From: Blasia pusilla
Lineage: Eukaryota; Marchantiophyta; Marchantiopsida; Blasiales
Direction: 5' to 3'
Assembly (NCBI GenBank): GCA_050084515.1
Contig: CM114271.1
Span: 10,354,001 to 10,418,000 of the forward strand
DNA: 64,000 nucleotides
Both the position numbers and the translations under genes were made by a program. Numbering within the stretch: position 1 is the stretch's first letter; each line of letters begins with the position of its first letter. Shown piece by piece: positions 52,622-63,818 of this stretch. Below the pieces are notes generated by a model that was not told where the DNA came from, made no database searches, and saw nothing but the letters and a program-made list of their open reading frames with translations.

Positions 52622-53100
52622 TCAATAAAGTAAAAAACGACAGTGCGGCCCATACAACGTGTTTGTACGGAGCTTCCAAGTGTCAACCAAGAAACTCTTC
52701 ACCACACCATCTACTTTACGTGATTGGGATCCCCAATAGACATTACTTACCAGTGCAACAACTTTGGGCAATGAATCAAGGCTACTGAATGTGTTGAACA
52801 GTTCTGGAGCTACCAACTTAGCAATATCAGCATATGCTCTTGCTCTGTGTGTTGTGAATTTTGCGCAGGAGACCAAGTAATGACTAGAGGTTTCATCCCC
52901 ATCGTCACACAAGGCGCAAGAGTTTAGTTGTGTTCCCATCCTACTTTTCTTATGGTTCAAGGGGATTGCTCTTGTTCTGAACTTGAACTTGAGCCGGGTT
53001 TCCAAGCAAGGGGTTCCCCACAAATAGTTCTTCACTTCTGCCTTCTCGAGATATACCGTCAAAAGAGAGAGCTCAGAAATTTTCATGGCTTCCTCCATGT
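52622..53100 (-). pseudogene. LINE C-terminal region with zinc-binding motif
   Basis: The frame 53098-52622 includes Phe-Arg-Thr-Arg, then Cys-Ala-Leu-Cys-Asp-Asp-Gly-Asp-Glu-Thr-x-x-His-x4-Cys. This CCHC motif (CX2CX8HX4C) is found downstream of RT in many plant LINEs and related reverse transcriptase proteins and is thought to bind nucleic acid. Confidence 0.8.
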
Positions 53101-53350
53101 TGTTATGCTATGAGTGTTTGCCCACTGCTTTGGTTATGGTATCCACGAATGCTTTCTCATCTTGCTCCCACAATTCAGGCCCTGTTGGGAGCTTGGATGC
53201 TTGCACAATCTCTTGAACCTTTTTCGTCCAAGATTTGGCCTGCTTTACGGGTCTTCTTTGGGTCCAAGTTTTCCCATTACCTCTTTAGGATAGCGATGGG
53301 AGTCCATTGTCTCCAACTGTCTCCACCATTTCAACTTGGTGATGTCATGT

Positions 53351-54440
53351 CTATCCTCCAAAGGATCCACACCTAGTTCTCACATCAACTCGGGTTGTTC
53401 GTGATGGAGTTGACATCATACCCCGAAATGCCTTCACCTGCACAGCTTCAAGCCTATCCCTTTGTTTGATGTTGGCATCCCACATTCTTGCCCCATATTC
53501 CAACAAAGGACGAATGGTATGAAAAATGATAGAGCGCTTTACTTCTGATGTGATATCTCGGTAGTGTAGGAATCTGGACAGATTGTTCACCTTCTTGTGG
53601 CCTTTCTCAGTAGTCTTCTTAATGTGCGCATCCCACATGCAATCTTCCGAGAATTCAATGCCCTGATAGGTGTATGTAGCCCTATAGGGGATCTCTTGTT
53701 TGCTCCAATACCACTGTCGGTCTTGGTCCTCCTCCTTGCCATTGAAAATCATCACACTGCACTTCAGTACATTTTCCTCCATGCCCCACATGTCATACCA
53801 GATTTTCGTTAGGGAGATCATCTCTTGGAGTTTCTCTCCTATTTCCTCGAGGCCACCAAAGTCATCAGCAAACATGAGAGCAACAAAAAAGTTGTTGCTC
53901 ACCCGTATGCCTAGTCCACTATCCTCCATTTCTTCCAATAGGGAATTCATGAAAATGTTGAGGAGGGTGGGGGAGAGCAGGCATCCTTGAGCCACTCCTT
54001 GCTTGATGTCAAATGTCCCACTCTTTTGGCCATTCACCAAAACTCTACTCCTTGTGTTTTGGTACATCTTCTCCACCACCCTCCACATTTTCCCTCTCAG
54101 CATTGCCTTCCACAAGCTATAAGATAGCCCGTCACGCCATACAGTGTCACATGCCTTCTTGAGATCCAAGAAGAAGCAATAGGTGGGTTTTCCCTCTTTT
54201 TTCCTACCTTGGATAATCTAACTGAAGGTGAAGATGTGATCCACGCATCCTCGGGCTTGCCAAAAGCTAGCCTGCCATTCCTTGATGACAGAATTATCCT
54301 CCAGGTACACAGAGATCCTATTGTTGAGTATACGGCAGAGGAGCTTCCCGACTACACTCAGCAATGTAATACCCCTGTAGTTTCCAGGGTCTTCTCGCTC
54401 ACCCTTCTTGAAGAGGTTCACGATGACTCCCACCCGCCAT
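53351..54440 (-). pseudogene. LINE reverse transcriptase
   Basis: The N-terminal piece (54433-54218) has Asn-Tyr-Arg-Gly-Ile-Thr-Leu-Leu-Ser and ends Gln-Ala-Ser-Phe-Trp-Gln. The main frame (54169-53351) begins Asp-Leu-Lys-Lys-Ala-Cys-Asp-Thr-Val, has Gln-Gly-Cys-Leu-Leu-Ser-Pro, and the active-site box Phe-Ala-Asp-Asp-Phe, all intact. Then follows Tyr-Gln-Gly-Ile-Glu-Phe and the thumb region. RT copies element RNA at the nicked target. A frame break lies between the two pieces at about 54210. Confidence 0.92.
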
Positions 54441-55412
54441 CTTTGTGGGATTACTTATGCCCGCCAGACCAGGTTGAAAAGACTCACTAGAGAACGAGCC
54501 ATAGAAGCATCGCCATACTTCAACAACTCATTCACAAGCTCATCACCACCGCCTGCTTTTGTGGTTCACAAGTTCTTTGATCGTTGCTCCCACCAAAGCC
54601 CTGGAGAACCAATTGTTATATGGGTTGCCAAACTCAACCTCATCATCTACCTTCTCCCGTTGTATCTTAACAAAATCCTCCACCACCCTCTCGAAGTTCT
54701 GCTCTTCAAGGGAGCGGGCTTCCTGCCTAACTCCTTTAATGGTCTTCCAACACATGTCAGATCTGTTGAGCCGTGGTCATCATTCCACTGTCTTTTCTCT
54801 TCAAGGCCTTTACGTCATTTTTGTCCCTAGCTTTGCTCAATTTTTGCACTCCCATCTAGAACTTATTGTTGATTCTCAGTGAAATTCTCATTGATGGATA
54901 AGTATGTCGCTTGGTTCAACTTCTTCTTGTGCATGCATACAAGAAGAGGGGTTTCCTTGCATAGGGCCACATACTCTGTCCACAAGGATGCATCATCCCT
55001 AGCTTTGGCACTTGTTACATACGCTTTCCTTCGTTTGGCAATGGCTGCCTTGAGTTCTTAGGACCATCATTTGACGACTCTGCCGCATATTATCTATTTC
55101 CTACCATCAGCAATCTCGGCGGCATCTATCACTCCACGCTCCCACCATGCCAACACCATGTCCACAGTTATTCTTGTGAACCCAAAGGTCTTGATGGTAG
55201 ATTCAATGAAAATGTCAAATGCCAAGAGATTTTCTTCCAGCTTGCTAATGTACACCTTCTTGTTGCCCTCATCTTGGAAGTCCTCTATCCTCCATTTCTT
55301 GATCACTCTCTTCACTGGTTTGGTCGAGCATTTTAGCCTTTGCTACAACTCTGTCCAAACGAATGAATGATTTGATCTTCCAATGTCTGTCGCATCCACT
55401 GTGATCTTCCCA
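54441..55412 (-). pseudogene. LINE linker between endonuclease and RT (broken)
   Basis: Frames 55315-55094 and 54755-54543 are basic and helical and lie in the same strand and order as the flanking endonuclease and RT. The linker is decayed with stops and frameshifts. No separate domain. Confidence 0.6.
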
Positions 55413-56168
55413 CTACGTGTAGAGTTCCTCATCCACAGCTATGAATTCCACAATGGGGCTTTCATTCTCCTTGAAGTTGACCCTAGTCCACGCCGGGGAG
55501 CCCACCTTATGCCTATCCTTCAGTGCCATCAGTTGAAGTTCCCTCAACATCGTGATCAGCCGTGTGCCATTGCCATTCACTCTCACATCTCCAAACATCC
55601 CGATCTCCGCTTGGGGATTAGTGCCTTGCTCCACCCAACTGTTGAAGTCTCCCAGCAAGACTACGTTCCCTTTTGTCTGGAACCCAAGGCAATCAATTTT
55701 CACACTATCAAACGATGCCTCTATTACAGGAGCAGATTCACTGTTTGTAGGCATGTAAATACACCCAATATACATATCCGGCAAGTTGCACTCTGCTTGA
55801 ACTTTGACCCATATGCTGTGTTCATACTCGAGCCCTGTGTTGATGATCTCACACCTATCCACCATGAAGTCTCTGATGAAGAACCCGACACCCTTCATAC
55901 CTCTATTGTTGTCCTCCTGGATGCTGCACATCTTTCCAAACCATGCATAGTGTGGTACATTGGGTATCTCCATTAACTTGGTTTCCCAAGTTTCCTGACC
56001 ACCGCATATATGCATTTGATTTTTCAGCAAAGCTTTAGCAACCTCCAGCTGTTTCATTGCATGGGTCAGTCCACATAAGTTCCAGGTACCCAAACGGAGA
56101 CCTCTCACTAAGTGGGTTGGGGGTCGGCGGGCACGCTTTTGGCATAGGTGTGGCTGCTCTTGCAACAT
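55413..56168 (-). CDS. LINE apurinic-like endonuclease
   Basis: An open frame of 251 residues with endonuclease motifs in order: Gly-Thr-Trp-Asn-Leu near the start, Gly-Gly-Gln-Glu-Thr-Trp (catalytic Glu), Ile-Tyr-Met-Pro-Thr-Asn, Leu-Leu-Gly-Asp-Phe-Asn-Ser (catalytic Asp and Asn), and an end reading Pro-Ile-Val-Glu-Phe-Ile-Ala-Val-Asp, where Ile-Asp-Tyr-Ile-Leu is usual. This enzyme nicks target DNA to prime reverse transcription. The frame starts close to the (GA)n tract; the true start may be upstream. Confidence 0.88.
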   Translation of the reverse strand: MLQEQPHLCQKRARRPPTHLVRGLRLGTWNLCGLTHAMKQLEVAKALLKNQMHICGGQETWETKLMEIPNVPHYAWFGKMCSIQEDNNRGMKGVGFFIRDFMVDRCEIINTGLEYEHSIWVKVQAECNLPDMYIGCIYMPTNSESAPVIEASFDSVKIDCLGFQTKGNVVLLGDFNSWVEQGTNPQAEIGMFGDVRVNGNGTRLITMLRELQLMALKDRHKVGSPAWTRVNFKENESPIVEFIAVDEELYT

Positions 56169-56207
56169 GGAACCTCTTCATGTGCAAGCTCTTCATCGTT
56201 GGTTCCT

Positions 56208-56209
<2 letters not shown>

Positions 56210-56255
<46 letters not shown>
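56210..56255. repeat. (GA)n microsatellite, about 46 bp
   Basis: An uninterrupted GA tract between the LINE 5' end and a plus-strand gypsy fragment. The Arg-Glu frame across it is an artefact. Confidence 0.98.
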
Positions 56256-56257
<2 letters not shown>

Positions 56258-56601
56258 CCAAGTATTTTAGCAAGATAGACCTAAGGCAAGGGTATTACCA
56301 AATCCAAATTGCAATTGTGGCATACACCAACCAATGTGACCCAGACAAGGTCATTTGGTTGGATTTGTAATCTTCTATATAAGATACATCCAAGATTTTT
56401 CCAAGGTTGCTAGACCGCTCTATGACTTGACACGGAAAGTAATGGTGTTTTGATAGTTCGAGGAGTGTTAGGAGGCATTTGAGCTACTACAGTTTCTAGT
56501 CATAAACTCTCTTGTACTCAAGCTGCCAAAAATTGGGGTCCCAACCGAAGTTTGGACCAATGCATCTAATTTTGCGATTGGGGGAATACCCAACCAAGCG
56601 G
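56256..56601 (+). pseudogene. Ty3/gypsy RT/RNase H fragment
   Basis: The plus strand encodes Tyr-Phe-Ser-Lys-Ile-Asp-Leu-Arg-Gln-Gly-Tyr-Tyr-Gln-Ile (an RT motif) at about 56262, then after an internal deletion Asp-Phe-Ser-Lys-Val-Ala-Arg-Pro-Leu-Tyr-Asp-Leu-Thr (connection, about 56390), and Val-Trp-Thr-Asn-Ala-Ser-Asn-Phe-Ala-Ile-Gly-Gly (RNase H start, about 56550). The fragment is cut by the LTR of element E at 56602. Confidence 0.8.
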
Positions 56602-57878
56602 TGTCGTGTCGAGAATCTTTCTTCGAGCAAGGGCGGGCCTTCTAGCTGCGGTAGATGCGGTCGATGCAAGGTGAACTCTCTAATAAGTTCTCCTTTTTCA
56701 ATACAAAATTATGATGTACACTCTCCATTCTCTCACGACAAGTATCACGAATGGAAGTGTCGAGGCGATCACTTCTTCGTAACATCGGACCCCGAAATTC
56801 CTAACTATAAAATCCCTATAAACTATTTTACGTTTGTACACGAGGAAGATAGCACCACTAGTGTTAAACCCTACTTGAGCAGGCCTATTGACATCCATGG
56901 ATCGCTATATAAGGACATACAAAGTACAATCCCATGTCCTTCCATATGTGACGATAGGAAGAATCACCGGAGTTGGAGATTGCATGACCTGGTTCATGAA
57001 CGCCTCCCCAAAGTGATAAACTAAATAGCGAGTGAACCAGTGCCTATCTACAAAGAGTACCTTGACATGGTAAGGATTGAGGAAAGGAAAGTCGGGCACA
57101 GCTCGTGCTCCACCCCTATCCATGCTTGACAGACATTCTCTACTCTCCTCAAGAATGGGTTTTGGCGGAGTTATTCTCCCAAGAGGGGTAATCCACTCTC
57201 ATTGGGAAAGTAACAAGCCAAAACATCCGCTATTTTAGTATGACTAAACTCTTCTACGGTGACAAACCTCTCATCCCCCCCACACACACGCACCACACTC
57301 TAGAAACTTCTCGAAGAATAGACCATGATCAAGTTACTCTCCCAAGAGGGGTGATCCACTCTCATTGGAAGAGCAAGCAATCCCAAAGCCATACACTCAA
57401 GAGAGACACGAGAGACTCAAGATGTGGAATAGAAGGTAATGAACCCTTGAAGGTCCCTCCTCTTTATATACTCACAAGGGATCCACAAGAGTACGAAATA
57501 GAGCTTATCTTATCTTGTGCCACATGGCTTCCTCTCAAGGCTTAGCCAATCACATTTTGACACAAGTAGATTTCCTCTTATCTCTTCCAAAATATCCTCT
57601 TTTACCCACATGATATTTTCCAAATTACCCCAACTAACCTAGCCACCAACCAAGACTACTTTTGCTTTTCATTAAAGCAACTACTTTACTTTTATAAAGT
57701 CCATCTTTTATGTATTACCTCCTTTTCCTAAAGTTGGGCCCGCATAAAAGAAGCACCATAAAGAGGTTTAAACATAAGAATCTCCTTTTTCTAAGCCAAT
57801 TTACTTAATACTAATGAAACTCTATCTAACACTTAATGACGAAGGAGTTTACACACTGATTGATTTTACTATACGACA
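56602..57878 (-). mobile_element. 3' LTR of Ty3/gypsy element E
   Basis: In minus-strand order it starts TGTCGTATAGTAAAATC and ends TCTCGACACGACA (1277 bp). The outer 182 bases equal those of the 5' LTR at 63819-64000 without a difference. The polypurine tract TGGAGGGGGTAA (57879-57892 region) lies directly before its start. Open frames inside (56512-57024, 57240-57545) are chance. Confidence 0.93.
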
Positions 57879-57971
57879 TTACCCCCTCCAAACCTGCACA
57901 TCCTCCGATGTGTGCCGAAAACATCAAGACTTCTTGCTATAGACTTACTTATGTTTTGCCTCTAGACACAT

Positions 57972-58800
57972 TCAATCGAAATCAAGAAATCCTTCACGTC
58001 TACGGAAAATCTTGACCCTTTTTCCTGCAATGGGCAGCTTGAGAATTGTGCCATCTAGTTCACGTAGTTTGTAAGTGGCATTGTCAAAAGCAAAGACTAC
58101 AACATATGGACCAAACCAACGACGTGCAAACTTCTTAATTGTACTATGTTGGTTGTCAAGGCTGTTGTCGTGCACCAAGACCCAATCTCCTTCTCTTATC
58201 GGCTCCTTCCGAAGTCGATGAGTTTTGTCGAAGCGCTCCTTATTTTTCAACCTTGCTTCCTTCATTCGACTAACGCTTCGCAATATCCTCTTCCCCCCGC
58301 TCTAGTGCTTTGCATTCGAAGTGCTAGGAGCTCTTCCCTATTGAGCCCGTCTTCCCACGACAAACCCATCCAAGTGGGTATATCTCCTTCTGCTGGCATT
58401 ATCGGCTTTTGACCTGTCATCAACTCTGTAGGCATGAACCCTGTAACGGTGTTGTGAGTGGTTCTATCTGCCCATAAAGCAAATGGAAGTAATCTAGGCC
58501 AATCACCATAACGATCTCCACACGCCTTTACCAATGCTTGAATGATTGGCGGATGTCCCATTTCGCTCTTGCCGTTTGCCTCCGGATTCATGGAGGTTGT
58601 TAATCTCAACTGGACTCCATATCTCCTGAAGAACTCTCGTGCTTCCTCCGCATTCAACTCACCTCTATCTGCACGGATTCTCCCGACACTCCCATATCTA
58701 GCAACAATATCCTCTAGAATAAAACGACATATAGGCTCTGTTGTTTTAGCCCGTAAAGCCCTCCCTTCTACAAAGTTGGACAACTCTTCTCATGCTAGGA
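57972..58800 (-). pseudogene. Element E integrase core and C-terminus
   Basis: The frame 58783-58262 has the second catalytic Asp in Ile-Arg-Ala-Asp-Arg-Gly-Glu and the Glu in Glu-Ala-Asn-Gly-Lys-Ser-Glu, followed by the usual Pro-Phe-Ala-Leu-Trp-Ala-Asp-Arg. The first catalytic region (Asp-Leu-Val-Ala-Met-Pro-Leu-Gly) is encoded just upstream at about 58830-58850, before a stop. The frame 58283-57972 is the C-terminal part, with Trp-Val-Leu-Val-His-Asp-Asn and Trp-Phe-Gly-Pro-Tyr-Val-Val. Confidence 0.85.
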
Positions 58801-58915
58801 CCAGGTAACGCATTCCCCAAAGACCTAGTGGCATAGCAACTAGATCTTTAACCCATTGATGATGAATAGACAAAGGATACGTCGATTTAAGTCCATCTCT
58901 CACTCTGATTTTTGA

Positions 58916-59934
58916 TTAAAACTGACATTCAACACACGACCCAACATATCTCTCAACATCCTTATATAGGCCTTTCCACCAATACCTCTCTTTTATCTTG
59001 GTGAAAGTTGCCCAAGTACCTCTGTGACCTGCCCATAAAGAATTGTGGAATTCTTTGAGCACTTCCATTTTTGTCCCATTGTCATCCACCACCCTCAAGG
59101 GCATTCCATCTTTCCTCTTTGGCCTTTTCCAAAGATATCCATCTTGTAGTAGATAGCCATACGCCTTGTGCCGAATCTCCTTGAAGAACTTTTCTGTCCA
59201 CCCTCCATCTCTTTGCAGAGTGCTTAAATAGCGCCCAATTTCTTTTAACCTGCCCTCATACAAATCCTCTTTGAAGGCTAGAACATCCTCTATGCCACCT
59301 CGTTCTTGAGATAACACTTGCCACACATGTGCATCATCCTCATCTATCTCAATTGCCTCCATATCTTCTTCTTGACTAAATCTAGCTCTAGACAACATGT
59401 CAGCTACTGAGTTCTCTTTCCCAGCTATATGCTTCAATTGTGGATTCAAGGACCTAATGTAGGCTATCCAACGTAGCATGGCTATATCTGGAGTCGTACA
59501 ATTCGCAATCATACCTAACAAAGGTAGAAAATCAACCTCAAGCAATACATAGGCTCCCATAAGATACTCCTTCTCAGCTTTCATTGTAGTTACAACTCCC
59601 CAAAGCTCCCTCTTTACCTGAGGATATCTCTCTGCTGCGTTAAAGTAAGTGTACGAGCTCCAAACCTTGTCGCAAATCTTCTTCCTTCCGCGTCATCCTG
59701 CCCAACTGCCCATCCGATAGCAATAGGGCTAGTGTCCACTGTGATGATAATAGGTCGTCCGCATTCGTAGCTCATTTGTCGTAGAACTGGTGGCGACTTC
59801 AATGCCTCCTTCAACTGCATCATTGCTGCTCTTTGCTTCTTCTCCCAAGTGAACTTCTTCTTCTTTCTCAACAACTCATACAAAGGATCAGATATGTGGC
59901 CAAAATGAGGAATCCACACCGATAGAACACACAA
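58916..59934 (-). pseudogene. Element E RNase H and integrase zinc domain
   Basis: The frame 59934-59614 covers RT connection and RNase H start (Ile-Ile-Thr-Val-Asp-Thr-Ser-Pro-Ile-Ala-Ile-Gly-Trp). After a stop the frame 59584-58916 holds the later RNase H part (Met-Leu-Arg-Trp-Ile-Ala-Tyr-Ile-Arg and Val-Ala-Asp-Met-Leu-Ser-Arg) and, near its end, the zinc domain His-x6-His...Cys-Val-Glu-Cys. One stop and short frame change separate them near 59600. Confidence 0.87.
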
Positions 59935-60039
59935 GCTCCTAAAACCTTCTCACTTCGGTGGCGTTTTAGCATTCTCGTATCCTCCCAATGACATCAACTT
60001 TTTCTTTGGATTTGGTTTTTCGCCAAAGTCTCCACAAAG

Positions 60040-60688
60040 ATGACCCACTACCACGATCCGAGGAACCCCAAAGCACTTTTCTCCGTAAAGAGTAAGATTG
60101 ACTGTTCTAGTCTTGTTAGGATCATATCCACATCTCGAATATGATTAGACACAAACTTTCTACACCCATCTTTCACAACCCTCTCAATCCTATCTTCTAT
60201 TGCACACCCCTTTATAGGGATATCATCTACAAAAGGAATGGTTTTCTCAGAATGAAATCTCTCAAGATCTTATTCATTGCACTCTACATGTGAGTGACAG
60301 AATTTGTTGCTCCTTGAGGTAATGTGCACATTCTTACAAGCCCAAGTGGAGTGCGCATAGTGGTAATATCTCTACTCTCTGTAGCTAATTGGAATTGATC
60401 ATATCCCGAGTGCAAATCTCCTATAGAATAGATAGCACGGGCTGCAAAAGCTTCTGCGACTTCATCTATTCTAGGCCCTGCTCCCATATTTCGAATGGTT
60501 ACCTTATTTGCCGGTTGCATATCTTGAATGAACAGGAGAGCTCCTGATTTCTTCGGGCATGTGAACCATCGACTCGAGTAAGGCCCCATAGATGGCTTTA
60601 GAATACCCATCTGCATCTTCTCCTTCAATAACTCAATCAGCTTGGGAATCATAGCTCGTGGTAATCTGGTATGGGTTTCAAATCCCAA
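60040..60688 (-). pseudogene. Element E reverse transcriptase
   Basis: The frame 60688-60284 has Leu-Lys-Glu-Lys-Met-Gln-Met-Gly-Ile-Leu-Lys-Pro-Ser, Trp-Phe-Thr-Cys-Pro-Lys-Lys, Asp-Leu-His-Ser-Gly-Tyr-Asp-Gln-Phe and Thr-Leu-Pro-Gln-Gly-Ala-Thr-Asn-Ser. The active-site box Phe-Val-Asp-Asp-Ile-Pro-Ile lies at about 60205-60230 in another frame, so a frameshift separates it. Both metal-binding Asp are kept. Confidence 0.88.
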
Positions 60689-60878
60689 GGCACATGTGGA
60701 ATGTGAAAATTACCATCGGTGCCACCACACTCGTGTCTACACAACCAATTTCTTGTGTAGTAAAAGAGAAAGCCTTACCATGTCTCCTTAACATCTCGAA
60801 AGCATTTTCTTTCAATTTCGTGAGAAACTCACCCCTCCGATTTGCAGACGATCTAGCGTCTCTTCGTGAACTTGTGTC

Positions 60879-62713
60879 CTATCTTCTTGACATCCCATGC
60901 AGACTTGGCTCCATTGATGCACGTTCTACTTGTCTCCCACAACCCTCTGGTAGTTGAGTAGCCATTGGTTTCACCTTCCAGGGCCCTTTGTCTTGTATTT
61001 TGTGTGCACTTGTGCCTCCATGGGATGTTAAATCGGACTCAAACCCGTGCCCATCCGCTTCCTTCTCCGTAGATTCATATTCATTTTCTCCTTCCATGAA
61101 CCTTGATATCTCTTCATGCAACTCACGGGAGTGAATTGCAATCACACTTCTATCGAGCGAATCGATGTTCATCTGGTTAAACACCTCTTCAAGACTATCT
61201 CCAAAACCCTCTTCTTCATACATCCCACTAATGAACTCTTCATCTAATAGAACACCCTCACATTTTAACAAACCCTCCTTTTTTTTTATAAAACGTCTTT
61301 TCTTTTCATTCATTTCTTTCATCATTTGGAATCTACTAGACCACGAAGAAAAACATTGAGAAAACCCACACCTAAACATATATGATTCTTCCCCCTCTAC
61401 TAGCGGAAGACTCTTTCTTTTCTCTGCACCCCCATATTCCCGCTCTATAGGAGTGCTAACTAAAAATCCGAAAACTATTTCTCTACCTTCATAGGACCAT
61501 CTCTCAACTTCTCTCTATTCCTTTCATGACCTACAAATGCAGAAGGAATTGAACTGATCTTGTTCCATCGACTTCTAATACGGGCATAATGAGACCCATC
61601 ATCCATGACTTTGGTCTCCATTCTAGATGCTGTGATGTAAGGTTGCCCAAGAATCACAGGATAAGCAGCTCCATTCTGAACAAAGAAATTTTGCTCAATC
61701 AACACATCTCCGATACGAGTTTTGACGGATGGACAAGCACCATAGAGTTCACCTTTTTGGTTGTTAGCCGCTCGTAGTACCCATCCATGCCCTGTATCAA
61801 TTGGCCACATCCCTTTGTCGTACACACTTCGCGACATGATGTTGATCTCCGAACCATGATCAACGAGAGCCATAACTGACTCTTGAAGAGAGCCAAGTCG
61901 AACTCTAGCCTCCGTCGTTGCACGCGCCCAATATGATCGAGAATAGTGTCCACCATTATGCCTTTCTTCACCTTGTTCTGTCAAGGCTTCTCCTACTCTC
62001 GCCTCTTTTCCTTGTAAGTCAAGCTTTTGTCCAAACACTTGGCAAAGCTCTTCATCTTCTTCTTCTGTGATGTCAGTATCCAAAGCTCTCACCATCACCA
62101 TATCTGCAGTCATCTGCCTCTTCCTTTTGATCACATCTATGATCAACTCATGAAAGTCACGTTTGGCTATGCCCAAGACTTCCCTCAAAGAAAACTCTAT
62201 TTTCGCATCCAAAATCCTCTCCTCAAGAATCTCCTTTAAATTCGTGCTTGTCTCGATATCAGACTGCAGCTTGTATGTAGGAGTTTTACCCTTGGTCTTC
62301 TGAGGAGACCTCAATTCGTTCTCCTTTGTCCCTCCTTCTTTGACATGAGAATCCCTCACAGATTCAAATATGGAAGGTCCTTCTTCTCTTGATGGCTGCG
62401 CCTCCGGTTGTCCTTTTCTTCTTAAGATCCTTGCTCTTCTTGCGGCTTCCTCAGCATCAACACCATCATTGTCGCGTCTCCTCTTCTCCTCCACACTAGC
62501 ATCTTGCCAACTCACATGTTTCTCTTGTGCTAGGTATGCTTTAACACACCCAGCTTCCACTGGATCATCCCATCCAGTCAGATGACGGATAGTCTCTGCC
62601 CCTCGTATCATAACTTCTCGAGGAAATTCTAATGATTCACTTTTAGCTCTGAGATACAATAGGCGCTTCAATTTTCTTTGCAAAGGTGTCGAGAATCTAA
62701 TGTCGAGTGGCAA
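60879..62713 (-). pseudogene. Element E protease region and linker to RT
   Basis: The long frame 62713-61475 (412 residues) starts with a charged part, continues through a Glu/Lys-rich helical region and then has the retropepsin loop Ala-Leu-Val-Asp-His-Gly-Ser-Glu-Ile (about 61850) with Asp-His-Gly where Asp-Ser/Thr-Gly is usual, and Val-Ile-Leu-Gly-Gln-Pro-Tyr-Ile (about 61640). After a stop the frame 61379-60879 encodes an acidic 166-residue linker of unknown role that leads to RT. Protease matures the polyprotein. Confidence 0.8.
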
Positions 62714-62818
62714 CTCCTACTTGACTTCTCACTAATCCTTTCATACCTCCTCTACCAAAGTTGGTATTCAACGGCATACCGGTCTGCGTCGAATGAATCT
62801 TCCCATCTTTGAAGTTTA

Positions 62819-63777
62819 CTATTCCATTTCTAAGAGCTTTGAAAATTCCTCACATTCTCGGCGTTGATGCTCAACACTATCACACCATATACATCTTCTC
62901 ACAAAGTTCTTACTTGTTGAAGGAGCACCAACACTAGGATTCCTATCAAGTTTAAGCTCAGCCATTTCTACTCTCAACTCTCTCAAACCTTTCACCAACT
63001 CATCAATGGTAGAATCTTCAAGCTTTGCTGGCATGGGCTTAGGCAATGGATTTGAAATTGGTCCTCCGACTTGAATACTGTGGTTCTACCTCTACTTCGA
63101 CTTTGCTTTGTGAGGATAGCAACAGCTTCTTCCACTTTCTTCCAATTATTGCTGACACCTCCTTCTTCATTCTTGTCCGCCAACATTATGAAAAGCTTGT
63201 CCTCCAAATTCTCATCTGCCACCTCAAGGAATAACTCGGTTTTCCTCAAGTCTAGAGTTGCCCTTTCAGAAGGAGAAAGCTGAAAAAACCGCTTCTCAAA
63301 CTCACGCAACAACTCATTTGGAGTCATTCCCTTCCCTGGACGTTGCTCTATCCATTCTAGAAAACTCCTCTTAGTCATCCAATCCACATCATCATCGAAG
63401 AATTCTCCTTTCAAAGAATCGTCGTACTCCTCCCATGAGGTTGGATTTTCTGCTCTCAACTTCTTTACTTGACTACGGATCTCTGGTATTATAGCTAACT
63501 CAAAACTTGACACCATATCACCTTCGGGTACACGATTTACCTCCATCTCACAGACGTACTCTCGAACATACTTGGTGATGTTCCTGCCATCAAATCTCCC
63601 CAACTTCTTCACAATCGCTTGGAGAGCCCTTGTTGATCTTTGCTCTCCGATGTGAACTCCTCCTTGTTGGCTCAACAATGTTGTCAAAGTTCGGAGAAGA
63701 TCCTCAGCTCCCTCAGTTCCCATTGATGAAGTACTCCCAAAATTAGTCATCTTGATAAGACTCCAACTTGCAAACAC
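62819..63777 (-). pseudogene. Element E gag with zinc knuckle (frameshifted)
   Basis: The frame 63777-62992 encodes the capsid part: Lys-Leu-Gly-Arg-Phe-Asp-Gly-Arg-Asn-Ile-Thr near residue 60, then Trp-Glu-Glu-Tyr-Asp and Leu-Leu-Arg-Glu-Phe-Glu-Lys-Arg-Phe. A 1-base shift at about 63046 moves to the frame 63046-62819 with the zinc knuckle Cys-Ile-Trp-Cys-x4-His-x4-Cys. Start at 63777, 42 bases from the LTR. The shift looks like a mutation and not a programmed site: no slippery heptamer is obvious. Confidence 0.82.
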
Positions 63778-63804
63778 AAACTACCGCCTCAAAGAGCTCT
63801 CACT

Positions 63805-63816
63805 GGAAGCACCATT
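63805..63816 (-). other. Primer-binding site of element E
   Basis: The minus strand reads TGGTGCTTCCAGTGAGAGC three bases after the LTR. TGGTGC... at this position is typical for plant gypsy elements. The cognate tRNA is not assigned. Confidence 0.55.
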
Positions 63817-63818
63817 TT

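Larger units (their letters stand above)
52600..56170 (-). mobile_element. Non-LTR retrotransposon (LINE), broken
   Basis: In minus-strand order: apurinic endonuclease, RT, C-terminal zinc motif. No LTRs flank it. A (GA)n tract borders its 5' end. No poly-A tail was seen at its 3' end; the repeat at 52310-52590 lies there instead. Frames are broken between endonuclease and RT. Confidence 0.88.

Noticed and set aside
63000-63060. Programmed frameshift between gag and zinc knuckle of element E
   Set aside because: No slippery heptamer or downstream structure was seen, and other frames of the element are also broken, so mutation is simpler.
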